From the NCBI GenBank assembly GCA_011037195.1, contig JAAEAF010006909.1:1-64000 (forward strand): a DNA stretch of 64,000 nucleotides, written 5' to 3'. The DNA is from Triatoma infestans. Lineage: Eukaryota > Arthropoda > Insecta > Hemiptera > Reduviidae. The notes under the pieces were generated by a model. It did not search any database. It saw nothing but the letters and a program-made list of their open reading frames with translations, and was not told the origin of the DNA. Numbering within the stretch: the first letter of the stretch is position 1; every line of letters starts with the position of its first letter. Below, piece by piece: positions 1-11,431 of the stretch. A program made the position numbers and the translations under genes.

Positions 1-262
1 TGGAGCTACCACCCACTTATATAATATACATTAATAGCGTTATGCTTGCTCAACTATCACTTCAGTACAATATATGGAGCTACCACCCACTTATATAATA
101 TACATTAATAGCGTTATGCTTGCTCAACTATCACTTGGAGCTACCACCCACTTATATAATATACATTAATAAAATTCTAAATTTGAAGAAAATCGATTAA
201 CCGGAAGTGTGAGTTTACAGAATAGGATCTTGAATTATTTGGAATATTCCCGATAACTAGTT
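1..262 (-). repeat. Tandem array derived from FamA repeat
   Basis: Three direct copies of a unit beginning TGGAGCTACCACCCACTT start at 1, 75 and 135, spaced 74 then 60 bp, the last one partial. Read in reverse, the unit matches the FamA segment that ends in a GTAGGTGG motif. FamA sequence in reverse orientation (GATTAACCGGAAGTGTGA) continues from about 170 to 262. The array is probably cut by the window edge. Confidence 0.75.
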
Positions 263-1779
263 AGACAAACACCCAACGCTTTAGTTTACATTTGGAATGC
301 CAACTGCACAGATATAAACCTGTCACTTTTGTGTGCAACATTTTTTCAAACAATTTATTTTATATATTTGAAATGTTATTGATTGTGTTGAGTGTTTGTA
401 GTAGTTGTTGGAGTAGCACGAGCGGTTTAGTAAAAGGGCTTGTAAGTATATATGTTTAAGAGAGTGAAGTATCGGAAATAAGAAAGTAGTCGCCACTGCT
501 AACAATAAATATATTCTATTGAAATAATAACTACAAGTTATTTGCAAGATATTATAAACTTATTAAAAGGCACTGATGCTAAGAGAGCGAAAAAAAGTGT
601 TCTGCTTCGGTGTCTACAACAAACTGTGCTTGTCTTCTAATTGTTCGTTCAATTCCTCCCCTGTGAGAAGAAGGGGGTAGACAATGCTAACCAGTTCATG
701 AACTTTAAAAGACAATAGTGGTCTTCTACCTGAAATGTCCTTTTGCTAGGATGTCAATATTCTTCAAAATTTTGATTTTTCAAATTATAAAATCTTCTAA
801 ACTATTTTTCAAAACTATCATTTTCTTTCATTTCTTTCTTCCACTACATATTCATATGTTTATGACGTTAAATATAAAGTGAATCAAGTTTGTTAAATGT
901 TATTTGCGCTTTCTTCTGGAGTACAAGGTAATCATTCTACACCTGCCTGAGTAGCATTCTCATCGCCCTCTTTCCTCTAAATTTATGTTAAGATATAAAG
1001 ACGAGTAAAATTGTAGTTTAAAGGAAATTGGTCAATATGTATATAATATCTGTATATTTAACATAATATATAATATGTATTACTACTACTAACAGCTGTA
1101 AGAAAAAGTCGTGTGAGTATATTTTACAACAGATTTAAAAAATAAAACTAAACTGTTTTCAAAGAATAGAAAGGAAATGTTACATAATCAATACAGAGTT
1201 ACATTATCTATAATGGAACTGATTATTTATATCGACCTGGTTGAAGAGAGCTTTCATATCTTGATAGTAAACAATAAGAGTACCTTATTATAAACTAGTG
1301 CTGTTCAGTTGTATGTGCGATCAGCTAATAAACTTACAATAAATTAATTCACCATTGACCTTTCATTGTGGCCTTATCTCTCTCTCTCTGTAGGGTGTGG
1401 ATTTAAAGGCAATATCCCGGAGTGTGTTCATACTACACTCTCTCCAGAGATATTTCCTAACTGCGACCAGTTGGTGTCGTCATTCACCTAGACCTTGTCA
1501 CGGTTACACACACAAACACACCCTCTAACATAACTAACTAAACCACTTAGTGCTCCCACTCCCATCGTCTAATGTTTCTCTAGTTACATAACTGTTATTT
1601 CTTTCTCTGCATGCTGTATGAGGAGAAGTATTGTTCCTTTAGAACGCGTATCGATTAGCGTAACGTTGTTTAACTGCCACATCAATTGATGGAAATTCAA
1701 ACCTGAGGAAATAAAATTCTTATAAAATATTCGCATACTTACTTTTACTCTTCAATTAATTCATTAGGTGATTGATGAA
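263..1779. other. No gene recognised
   Basis: AT-rich sequence without a convincing coding frame. A remnant of the FamA terminal hairpin (AAAAGTCGTGTGAGT) lies near 1,104-1,140. Nothing else stands out. Confidence 0.5.
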
Positions 1780-1945
1780 TTTTCTTCATATTGTATCCGT
1801 AAAAGTCCAGTTATTGCTATTAAGAGGAAGTATTCCGAATGGGTCAAATTTTTGAAATTCAATGGAAATAATATTTTGGGATCCCCTTGGGTACGAAAAT
1901 ATAGTTTTACTGAATGTTTTGTGTGTGTATGTGTGTGTGTGTGCC
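1780..1945 (-). repeat. FamA 3'-end fragment with TG microsatellite
   Basis: Reverse-orientation FamA terminus: AAGAGGAAGTATT, then the segment ending in GGTCAAATTTTTGAAATTC, and a TG run at 1,920-1,942. The TG run sits at the position it holds in other copies. Confidence 0.7.
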
Positions 1946-3384
1946 AGTCAGATAGTCGGACAGTCCGGGCTGTGTATGAACAAACTATCTATTAAGTAGT
2001 AAATGAAAAGATCGATAATTTATATTTGATACATTTGTCGATTGATCCATTCATAATTTAATATCTAAAGTAATGGTAAAATGTAAAGTTATGGTATTAA
2101 GTTCGCATCAGATTTTTAATTTATTCTAAGCAAGTTATAACTGTTAATCCATCGTTATATGTAAAATTTAATATTGTTTTCAATTGGGACTAATTATTCT
2201 GTTATCTAATCAAAGATATATTACTATTGTTCGCCATTGTTTGAGGGACTGTACTCGTAGTGATCACTTTGGCTTTATTGCCATTTTCACTTTCCTCCTG
2301 GCCGACGACAGTGTCCGCATCATTAGTACAGTCCCGACATAAAGTTTTTTGTGAGTAACCATTTTTTTTTTTATTTATTAAAAAGTTATATTAATATTAA
2401 ATTTTTGTATTGGATAAATTAATAATTAATTTGAATGATAATATATATTTATGTTGAACTAGACGTGATTGTGGTGGTTTAAGAACAAAATGATAGTTGA
2501 CTGAAGTGGCCAACATTGACCAGGTTAGTTAGTTGGCTGTAATAGCAAGCTTTACGTGAAGGAATGCAGAGCCACAGTAAATACATTCTTTTCAAGATTT
2601 TCCACTAAATTGTTCTCTCTCTTACAACACTCTCACACGCTGGTTTATGACTTTGACCTTTTGCAGTTAGTAGTAATTACATTACAAGCAAACTATTTCT
2701 TCTAAAAGTTTTGTAAACCAAGAAATCAATAACTTTTAAAATATGTATATGTTAAGATATTTTGACCTATATATATACTCGTGTATATATATATATAGGC
2801 TCGACAACTTTGAAAAGAAATCGCCGTATTTACTTACGCATTTACACATTCCTGTATAACGCAACAATCATCACAATTTGGAACGTTAATCTTGAAAAAT
2901 TACAATTTATTTTTGAAAATTAAGTTAACAAAAACTATTTCATGTAAACACCCAAAACTATTTTCTTTCAGCAATTCTCCCAAATTCTGATTAAAATATT
3001 ATTTTAAGAAGTTCGAATTTATGGTAAATGTATAGTATAACTGCCATCAGGCAGCAGTTTCTGGTACATTCTACTGTTTGAGCATTGAAGTATCCAAATG
3101 TATATCACTTTTTATTTGGACGTTTTTTGGGTGTGGGGAGGGGTAAACTGATTTTCTGGGAGACTCTGAGCCGTTAGATTTAAGTGTTGTTGATAGAGAC
3201 AGTGACTGACGCTAGACCCCAGTGTAATCTCCTGCAAAATACCTGCTACTTGCTGAAGTACCCCCACCACCATCTAATATGTCAATTGTCAACGGCAACA
3301 AAACATTCAGTTGAATTCCACTATAAGAAAATTTGTCATTTTTATGACTTATCAATAAACAGTAAGCGAATGTGGTGTGAGTGT
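1946..3384. other. No gene; two inverted repeats
   Basis: No supported gene. An 11-bp perfect inverted repeat GGGACTGTACT/AGTACAGTCCC lies at 2,245-2,255 and 2,325-2,335, about 70 bp apart. A self-complementary AT-rich palindrome lies at 2,766-2,799. Confidence 0.5.
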
Positions 3385-3556
3385 GAGAGGAAGTATTGCG
3401 ATCGTGTCAACTTTTCGAAAATAAGTGTGGACCGGAAATGATATTTTGAGGCGCCGTGAATACGGAAAAGTAGTATTTAGTAACTGGATGTGCGTTGTGT
3501 GCCACGTCAACTTAACTCAATCTGGTGTGAAACACTCACACCACTTTCTATTACTC
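3385..3556. repeat. FamA termini of both orientations
   Basis: A reverse-orientation FamA end (AGAGGAAGTATTGCGATCG at about 3,388) runs to about 3,500. The forward-orientation hairpin GTGTGAAACACTCACAC follows at about 3,524-3,540. Confidence 0.7.
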
Positions 3557-3993
3557 TAATTAATACAATTTAATCAAGAAATTTTCTTTAAAATTTACAT
3601 TGTATAAACCACATTATTTGTAACCCTTGTAATATTTGTGTGAACATGTTATTTACGGTTCAGAAAATAAACAAATTTGGGATCAGTCCAAAATAAATAC
3701 AAAAACTTTCTTAATGCAATTTATAAATAAATATTTGTTTCAAACTACTGAACAGCTCGAACAAAAATATAGTTGGGAGGGTAATGAACTGATCACAGTA
3801 ATGGATATCAACCTAAATCTCCAATGGTAGCACAGTCGGCAAGTCCGCAAGTGTTGGATAGGAAGCCTGCGGCGAGCAGACATCCCGGCTCATCTGCTCA
3901 CTTGGACCTAAAATCGCTTAGACATTCATCTGGACTCCCCAATCCCCAGACTCAGTACTCTCCTCCGCCAGGAATTTAACACACCAACTCACC

Positions 3994-4179
3994 TTATACA
4001 ACCATTGTTACGCCCCCATTTCTTTTAACTTCTTTTCCAGCCTGGTCAATCCATCCTAGTCTCTTGAATGCCTTGTTTGAAGAACAAATCTCCTTTGGCA
4101 CCTTGTAATTTTCTATTCGCCTCACATGCTCTGCCAATCGATGGTCGCTTTGTTTTTTATAGAAACTCATATTTGGCAA
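3994..4179 (-). pseudogene. Possible LINE reverse transcriptase C-terminal remnant
   Basis: A 61-codon open frame includes HRLAEHVRRI and VPKEI. This resembles the HV(R)RM...RLPK tail found after the reverse transcriptase domain of insect non-LTR elements. No catalytic motif remains and both flanks are non-coding. The call rests on a short, loose similarity and could be wrong. Confidence 0.3.
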
Positions 4180-4435
4180 AAAGGATGAATCGGTTTTACA
4201 CCTTTTTTTTATGACACTGAGAATTAGGCGCCGAACCTGGAACCTTGTATTTATAAATAATACGGGAGCTAATGTAAGATGATAATAGTTCCCAAATGGC
4301 CTAACTGCATCTATATGTTCTTTTCAATACCTCTATGCTCTTGAATTATAAACTGTACGTACCATCCACGAACCGTGCAAAAACTGAAATGTCTCCACAG
4401 AAGCATTCCTACTGCCACATGCCTTCCAGAACTTC

Positions 4436-4783
4436 CCAAAAATTGATTTCTCCGAAAATTATTTCAATTAAAAGTTTTATATATATATATATGTACACGT
4501 TTGTATAATGCAGTAGTATCCCAAGTTTATAGAGAAATCTTTGCAACCTTTTTAATCAAAATCACCAAAAACAAAAGCCATTCAATCAAAAGTCTCTTAA
4601 ACAAATCCCGGTTAATAGACATGGATCTTTGAATTGCAACGTTAGAATGTTTATTTGGGCTGGCCAGAAAAGTGGCGGTAAGGTTTTAATTGCATGCCTG
4701 AGCGGCCATATGTGGAGCGCGCTGACAGACCCCCAATACCCCTCTAAAATCACTTTTTTCAGAAAAATGTTTCAAAGAAAATG
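4436..4783 (+). repeat. FamA copy, left piece (interrupted)
   Basis: Forward FamA sequence containing CAGAAAAATGTTTCAAAG and running up to the TG of the LTR element at 4,784. The copy resumes at 10,194 and again at 13,415, so this is the first of three pieces of one repeat. Confidence 0.75.
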
Positions 4784-4859
4784 TGTTACACTAAATTTTC
4801 TCATTTAGGGTATAGATACTCAACTGCCCCGCCTGAACTATAGTGGAGACGGGCTAATC

Positions 4860-6500
4860 CACAGCCACAAGAAGAAATCAGTTTTGCTTAGAGGAAACGG
4901 GTAGTGGACCCATGATGTCCACGGAGACTATTTGCCAAGGCTGTGACACTAGCTTCTGTTCTCCCTAAGCTAGACTCTGCGGGTGGGCGCTGAGTCGGCT
5001 TACAATCCTGGCACATGGTAACATCTGGCAACATAACGGGCCACATCAGCAGTCATAGCGGGCCAGTAATATTTTTCGTTCACCCTCTGCAGGGTTTTGA
5101 AACTCCCCAAAGTGTCATGCATCTCTGACAGGATATCCATTCTTGGATTTTTGGGTACCACCAGCTTCCATCCAGGTGGTTCTCCAAGTAATTCATGTGG
5201 GCCGTTCTTTACCCTCTTGTATAGTTTCTTATTCTCCACTACTTTCCAGCTCGGATATCTTCCAGGTTTCCCCTTCTTCTCGCAACATCTTCGAGTACCA
5301 AGAATCCACATCTTCAAATGAAAGATTTATGGCTTCCACACATTCTTCTGCTGCTCTGGATAATACGTCGGTAGCTGGATTTTGTCGCCCTGGACGATGT
5401 TCCATGGTGAACTGATATTGCTGCAATTTGATCACCCACCTTACCAATCTTCCTGCGGGTTCTTGAGATTCTTCAACCACAGAAGAGAATGATGGTCTGT
5501 GATTACGGTGAAGTTCACACCTTCCTGGTAAGGTCAAAATTTATTCATTGCCAAGCACTCCAACTCGGTTGCTGAGAAATTCTTTTCATTGCGAGTTAGC
5601 CCTCTGCTCGCAAAAGCTATTGGTTTTTCTCCCTCTTCAAACTTTTGCGACAGAATAGCACCAAGCTCTGAAGTAGATGCGTCTGTCTGCAGAATAAAAG
5701 GGCGACTGCGAAGACTGGGCAAGTCAGTATTGGTGCGGAGACCAAACTTCCTTCAATTCATCAGAGACATTTTCCGTGATAGCCTGCTTCATTTTGTAGT
5801 CATCACCTTCAATTCCTCTACACATGACGCAAGGCCTACAAAAGCGTTGCACTTGCCTGACCTTTTGTGGTTGAGGAAAATCCAAAATTGCCGCTACTTT
5901 TTCTTGATCAACATGCCGTCCTTCCTTATCTACTACATATCCTAGGTATTTAAGCTCGGACCGGCATACTTGTGCCTTATCTCACTTAACAGAGTGTCCT
6001 GCCAGTTGCAATCTTTCCAAAACCTGTTGTAAGGTGTCAGATGCTTTAAAGGTCCTAGTTACCACCACTATGTCATCGATATAGGCAAAAACTTTTGGCT
6101 CTAAATCAGGTCCTAAAACTTGATCGATAAGACGCTGCTATGTCATTGGACTGTTATATAGACGGCATCCTTACGAACTGAAAGAGTCCGCGCCCTGATA
6201 CGATGAATGCTGTCTTCTCTCGATCCTTTGCAGCAACCTTTACTTGCCAATAGGCCGATTTTAGGTCCAGAGATGAAAGGTACTGAGAATCACGTAACCT
6301 GTCAATATCTGGCTGACATAAGTTAGCGGATATGCGTCATGCTTTGTAACCGCGTTCACCTTCCGATAATCTACACAGAAGCGATACTTCCCATCTGGCT
6401 TCTTGACCATGACCACCGGTGACGACCAAGGGCTTTAGGAAGGCTTCACGATTCCTTCTTCCAACATCCTGTCCATTTCTTCATTCATTGCTGCCTGAAT
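4860..6500 (-). pseudogene. Ty3/gypsy-like pol remnant (RT, RNase H, integrase start)
   Basis: Minus-strand fragments in pol order. The reverse transcriptase active site FAYIDD is read at 6,061-6,092, preceded by a SGRGLFQFVRMP block near 6,180. The RT/RNase H block FILQTDASTSELGAILSQ lies at about 5,640-5,700, and HRPGRQNPATDVLSR at about 5,370-5,410. An integrase zinc-binding-like segment (RVNEKYYWPAM) lies at about 5,040-5,110. Several frame changes and stops separate the blocks. A 50-bp piece at 5,763-5,812 is not expected in pol and matches the foldback element described separately. Confidence 0.85.
5763..5812 (+). repeat. Fragment of foldback element inside pol
   Basis: About 34 identical bases (from GAGACATTTTCCGTGATAGC on) are shared with the arm of the element at 33,452-33,627 and nearly so with 51,957-52,188. 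It sits where the connection upstream of RNase H would normally be encoded. Confidence 0.65.
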
Positions 6501-8430
6501 GACAGGTGAGACGGGGTAGGCTCTTTGCTTGATCGGGAGGCTGTCCCCAGTATTAATTGTATGCTCATTCAAGTTGGTAGCATGTAATGACCGATGGAGT
6601 CGCTGCCTTCCACTTCTTCAGAAATCGAAGTACCTCCTCTTCCTGCTCATCTGAAAGACTTGGGCGCCCAATCAACACTGCTGACACTTGAGTAGTAGCT
6701 ACCAATTCAACGTTGGACTGAAAAGACCAGGCCTGATTCTTAATACTCGGGATCAAACTCATCGCTGACCAAAAGTCTATCCCCAGATGATGTCGTTAAC
6801 TATGGATGGCACCACCAGAAAGGATATCAACTTGACCTTCCTGCCAAGTTAACTGACAACTCCAACAAGCCTAAAACTTTGCAAGAAGACCCGCTCTTAC
6901 CTTCGGTAGATCTCTCTTCCTTAACTTTAAGCCTAAACTGTTGAGTTTCTACCATCCTGGACCACCTATTAAGGACTTGCTTCCCGACTGACCTGCTTCC
7001 CACTAAAAAAGTTTGCAACAACAGCTGGCCACTCTCTCCACTCCTGATCAGATGTGGACATAGTTGAGTGAATCGAATTCTGTCCAGTCATACTCGACCG
7101 CCTTCCTCGTTTCCCGGTTGGCATACACAGTCTTGTCTTGGCTTCTTACACTTCTCGCAATTTTCCTTCTTCGGTTAGGTAGGGCATACTCTAGAAGCAT
7201 GGCCAACCTGTTGGCAGCTACAGCACCTAATCCTATCCCTTGAATTGGTTCTCGGATTTGCCCCTTTGATTGGCACTGAGATATCCACCACTTTAAATCA
7301 GGATCTCGATGGTCTTGATCTCCTATATGCAAGTTCAGGCTCCATAATTCCCCGATTCGGGGGCTCTTCATACCGAGACCCATAGCGGATCCGACTTCGA
7401 GTTTCCTCAAAACTTTCTCAAGTTCTTCAACTGTGTTGAAGGTAGTAAGTGGAAGCAAAGCTCGATATTCCTTCTTTACGTTCCGTTGAATAATAGCTTA
7501 CTTTTCTTCTTCTGAAGGAGGTCTCTCAAGACGGGAAAACAACCCTTCCATCTTTCCAATATAAACCGTTGAAGTCTCTTCCGATTCTTGAGTTCGCTTT
7601 CTAATTTCCTCTATTAGTCTGTATTCATAATCCACATCCAAAAATACGTAGCGTAATTGCTGGATTAAATCATCCCAGGATCTCATCTTGTTCCGTTTCG
7701 CGCGGTACGATACTTAAGCAGTTCCTTTGAACAGGTCGCTGGCTGATCTAAACATCTCTTCTTTGGCAATCCCTCTTGATAGCTAGCCTACAGTCCTCAA
7801 CTTCCGCCAAGAAAGCACATAGGGATTGGTCTGTGTTATCATCTGAATAAGATAATACCCACTTGTATAATCTAATGTCCCGCGCAGATCTCGGCTCAAT
7901 AAGCTTTGATCCGGATTCCTCAGAAGCACGGTTGACTGTCTGAAAGTCTGCTGGCAATTCAAAGTCGACCGATTGAACTGGTTGTGTAGGTGGTGCCGAA
8001 TGCCTCTCCACCTGGCTGTGCTTCTGTGCCTCCTGTGCTGTGGTCTCTCTAAGCATTTCTCCAATTCTCCCAGCAGCGCTGACTGACGCTGAGCTTCTTC
8101 AATCTCATTCCTTCAATTCCTCAGTGATCACTATACGGCCTAATCTGTCTTTCACATGTTGAAGACGAGCCTGCAACAGTTCGAACTTCAGTTCGTTCCA
8201 ATAAATGTCATCGATCACTTCCAAATTGCTCTTAATGGTCAGTAACTTACCCTGACAAAGACTCAACTCATCATCCGCAGATAATTTTCTATAAATATCA
8301 TAACTGGGCAGGGACCTAGAATTTAAAGCCTTACTTACTCTTTTCCGCAATTCAGGAACAGAACCCTCACCTGGCCAGTAATGAATAGTTCATCAGACAA
8401 TTCGTCTTTAAGAAGTCGTAAAACATCCAT
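6501..8430 (-). pseudogene. Ty3/gypsy-like gag remnant, CCHC knuckle and protease region
   Basis: Minus-strand gag blocks: an N-terminal segment at 8,105-8,350, SLCAFLAEVEDCR near 7,790-7,830, and a retrotransposon-gag block at 7,498-7,686 (IEEIRKRTQESEET, LFSRLERPPSEEEK). A CCHC zinc knuckle follows at about 7,184-7,225 (CCSCQQVGHASRVC, spacing C-X2-C-X4-H-X4-C). Such knuckles bind the element's RNA during particle assembly. 6,501-7,000 should hold the protease but no clear active-site motif is readable. Frames are interrupted throughout. Confidence 0.75.
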
Positions 8431-8984
8431 TTTTCGTTAATTTCTATTTTCTATTTTTCCTTTAAAAAAAAATGATTATAAAATAAACATAAATACACAG
8501 AAAATAGAATCGGAATAACTTAAAAAAAAAAAATGTAATTATGGGAGAAAAATGACTCCAAGGCCAAAAGAAAATATTTAAAAATAATCAAGTCTACATT
8601 AAATTAAATTAATTAAATTTTAATCAAATATTCAAAATATCCAGAAATAAAAAATTATGAAAATAAATAACATATGGAAAATTACCTTTAAGGCAAAGTC
8701 TTAAATCTATTAAACAACTAATAGATTAGTATTTGATTCTGTCAAATAAAAAAAATTTTTTTAATTTATTTAATTATTTATTCATTTACTTTCTTAACCT
8801 TTTACTTAAATTATATAAATCCCAGTAGTAATAAATACCAGCTGAATTACTAGGATTAACATTCATAAAACATTCAAAAAAGTAGGGAATAATCAGTTTT
8901 AGAAAAATATACAAAACGAATAATTAATTAATTAATGCCAAAATTATTCCTGTTATAAAAATATGCCACTTAAACTCTAATCGA

Positions 8985-9006
8985 GCCCTACGTTGGGCGC
9001 CAATTA
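8985..9006 (-). other. Primer-binding site of the LTR element
   Basis: On the minus strand the LTR end ...AGTGTAACA is followed after two bases by TTGGCGCCCAACGTAGGG. TGGCGCCCAACG is a common type of primer-binding site in Ty3/gypsy elements. Which tRNA it pairs with was not determined. Confidence 0.65.
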
Positions 9007-10193
9007 TGTTACACTTAAATTTTCTCATTTAAGGTGTATACATACTCAAGTGCCCCAGCTGAACTACAGTGAAGAGTTTTCCAAATAAATTAATACAACT
9101 TTGCTGAAAAGGAATAACAATAGGACAAAAAAGAATATACAAAAATAATGAATCAAAATATAAAAATGAATCAAATTAATGTAAATAAAGGGAAAAGGAA
9201 AACTGAGCGCCTCCCAGTCGAAAATCCAATTATGTATGCATAAATCAAATTGGCTAAAAAAAAAAAAGAAATCGGAGAATCACTTGGCAACAGCGAACCG
9301 TAGTAGTGTATAAGTAATTAGTAATCAGCTGTGCTGCTATCTCTGGCCACAATTTATTACACCAAGATTGAAGTGTAGACAAATACGTACATAATTATTT
9401 ATTTAAAAGAACATTTCATACATCAAAGAAAACTCCTGTCCAAATGTTTACAAAAATAATATATATCCCTATTCCAGGCTTTGGAAAATATATGATAACA
9501 CAAACAAAGTAATTGTATTATTAAGAAAATAATTTCAAAGAATTGAATGCAAACTAAGTAAAAATGGCACGAAAATTATATGTTTAGCAATATCTGAAAG
9601 TAACCAAAAATAAATTAAAAAAAATATCATCAAAATAAAAGAAAGTCTTCCAGACTATTGAAGAAAACCCAAACAAAACTATACAGGACGTATGGTGGGT
9701 AATTCCTTTTCTATTTCTTTCCACATTTAGGTAGCCGCCGGCTTATTTAACTATTGTTCGCATATGGTCAATTAAATATAGATTTTATAGGAGTACTTGC
9801 TGTGACCAAATTGGTTTTTATTGCTTTTTATTTTTCTTCTGAGTTTCCAAATCCACCTTCTTCTCTATGGTATCCAGACGAATCGTCAGACGGGCAAGTG
9901 GGTGCTCCAAAAATCTGACAATGCCGTTAAAAAAAGAAATTCAAAACACAGCACTCACAGAAAGATCTACTTTAGCCAAGCGGCGGCTACCAACTGTTGT
10001 TCTCTAGCGCGTACCACGCACTCACGTAAGTTTATCACGTAGTAGTTATATGCTAGTACAGAATCTACTATAAACTTCTTATAATCTGACCCTAGATACA
10101 GCACAGCCGTACTAGAAATTATAAAATTTAAAATGAAATATATTTTTGTCCAACTTATATTTAAATTTAATGTAACCGTCATTTACGGCGGTT
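9007..10193 (-). repeat. 5' LTR of the gypsy-like element
   Basis: On the plus strand it runs from TGTTACAC to GGTTACA, giving TG...CA ends. Its inner end repeats at 4,784. The outer border at 10,193 is supported because FamA sequence (AGTGATACATTTCTATC) resumes at the next base in register with its consensus. Confidence 0.6.
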
Positions 10194-10433
10194 ACAAGTG
10201 ATACATTTCTATCTATCCAGCAAGTATTCCAGGTTTGAAGAAAATCGTTGTAACCGCTTTAGAGAAAATCTCAAAAAAAATCAAAAACGGATTCTTTAAA
10301 ATCGCACTTCCAGTTAGGATTTTCTTCAAATTTGGAATCCTATCACTTCTTCCAGTGTATATTAATATTATGTAGGTGGTAAAAAACCATATATTACACT
10401 AAACTGGTACTTTAGAAGGAAGCCCGAACCACC
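10194..10433 (+). repeat. FamA copy, middle piece
   Basis: Continues the copy begun at 4,436: GTATTCCAGGTTTGAAG, the CGCACTTCCAGTT motif and GGTACTTTAGAAGGAAGCC. It ends where the LINE target duplication starts. Confidence 0.8.
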
Positions 10434-10448
10434 CAAAAATCTATTATA
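10434..10448. repeat. Target-site duplication, left copy
   Basis: CAAAAATCTATTATA, 15 bp, repeated exactly at 13,415-13,429 on the other side of the LINE. Confidence 0.9.
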
Positions 10449-10936
10449 TTTTTTTATTTATTTTATTTATTGTTTTACATCCATGTTCATACAGTGAGTA
10501 CATTATAGATGGAGAGTTGTGTTGTGCCTACCAAACATAGAACTTACTAATTAAATGAAAAGTTATATTAATTAGAAAAATAAAACAGAAATGAAAAACT
10601 TTTTTTTTAAAAAAAGAAATTTAAAACGAAATAAAATATAGAACTCCTATACAAGTAAACAATACAGAGTGACCAAACAGAACCAAACATATTAACATAA
10701 ATTGAACTTCATAAGAACAATGATATATTGACTTTGGAGTTTACAGTTGAAATCTAAAAATTATTATATTACTTCTCTGGCTAACTATTTTGAAGCGGCT
10801 ATAATTTGTCAAATGTTTCTTCGTCTACTAAATCAATTTAAAAATAGTAAAAATAAACTAGTTTATTGAAAAATAGCCGGAAAATATTCCAAAAATATAG
10901 AATTAAATAAGAAACAAAAATAAAAATAAAATAGAA

Positions 10937-11431
10937 CTACGTCTGCAGTATAGATTTTCTTAATTTAAGGCAGGCAGTGATAAAATTGTATATATCCAGT
11001 AAATGGTTTTTGTCTTTAATATTTAGAGTATTTTCGGCTGTGAGGGGTCGGTATTTTAACAAGTACGTATTTCTAATTGAGGCATAGCCTGGACAGTCAA
11101 TAAAGATATGTGCAAGGTTCTCATTTTCATGATTACAAACTGAACATATTTCCTGACTATTTATTTGATGGCGGTCACCTTTAACATACAATACACAAAC
11201 ATTATCAGAGGCCATCCTCACTTGACTAATTATTCTTATAAGTTCAAAAGATACATTCAACTTTACATATGAATTAAAATTTTTATTTCTAATTAAGAGT
11301 TTATAAAGGGAACTGTAGGTAGAGTTAATGGATCTTTCCAGATCTCTATTGATCAACATTTGTTTTAAATCATTAAGTATATTATTTTTAAACTTATTTA
11401 TGAGACAATATCTTGTTGATGCCATAACCAC
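10937..11431 (-). pseudogene. LINE ORF C-terminal part with CCHC-type motif
   Basis: This 164-codon frame continues the reverse transcriptase protein after a single frameshift near 11,400-11,430; the two frames overlap. It holds CSVCNHENENLAHIFIDC, the cysteine-histidine motif found at the C terminus of many non-LTR retrotransposon proteins, where it is thought to bind nucleic acid. The frameshift makes the element non-functional as it stands. Confidence 0.8.

Larger units (their letters stand above)
4784..10193 (-). mobile_element. Degenerate Ty3/gypsy-like LTR retrotransposon
   Basis: Read on the minus strand the order is LTR, primer-binding site, gag, zinc knuckle, reverse transcriptase, RNase H and integrase H2C2 domain. 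Both ends carry TGTTACACT(T)AAATTTTC (4,784 and 9,007), which is the LTR end. The left LTR keeps only about 69 bp before running into integrase sequence, so most of the 3' LTR and the end of pol are deleted. All frames are broken by stops and shifts, so it is inactive. The flanks fit the FamA consensus on each side, which supports the outer borders. Any target duplication is imperfect (AATG against AGTG). Old retroelement; no intact protein is encoded. Confidence 0.85.
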
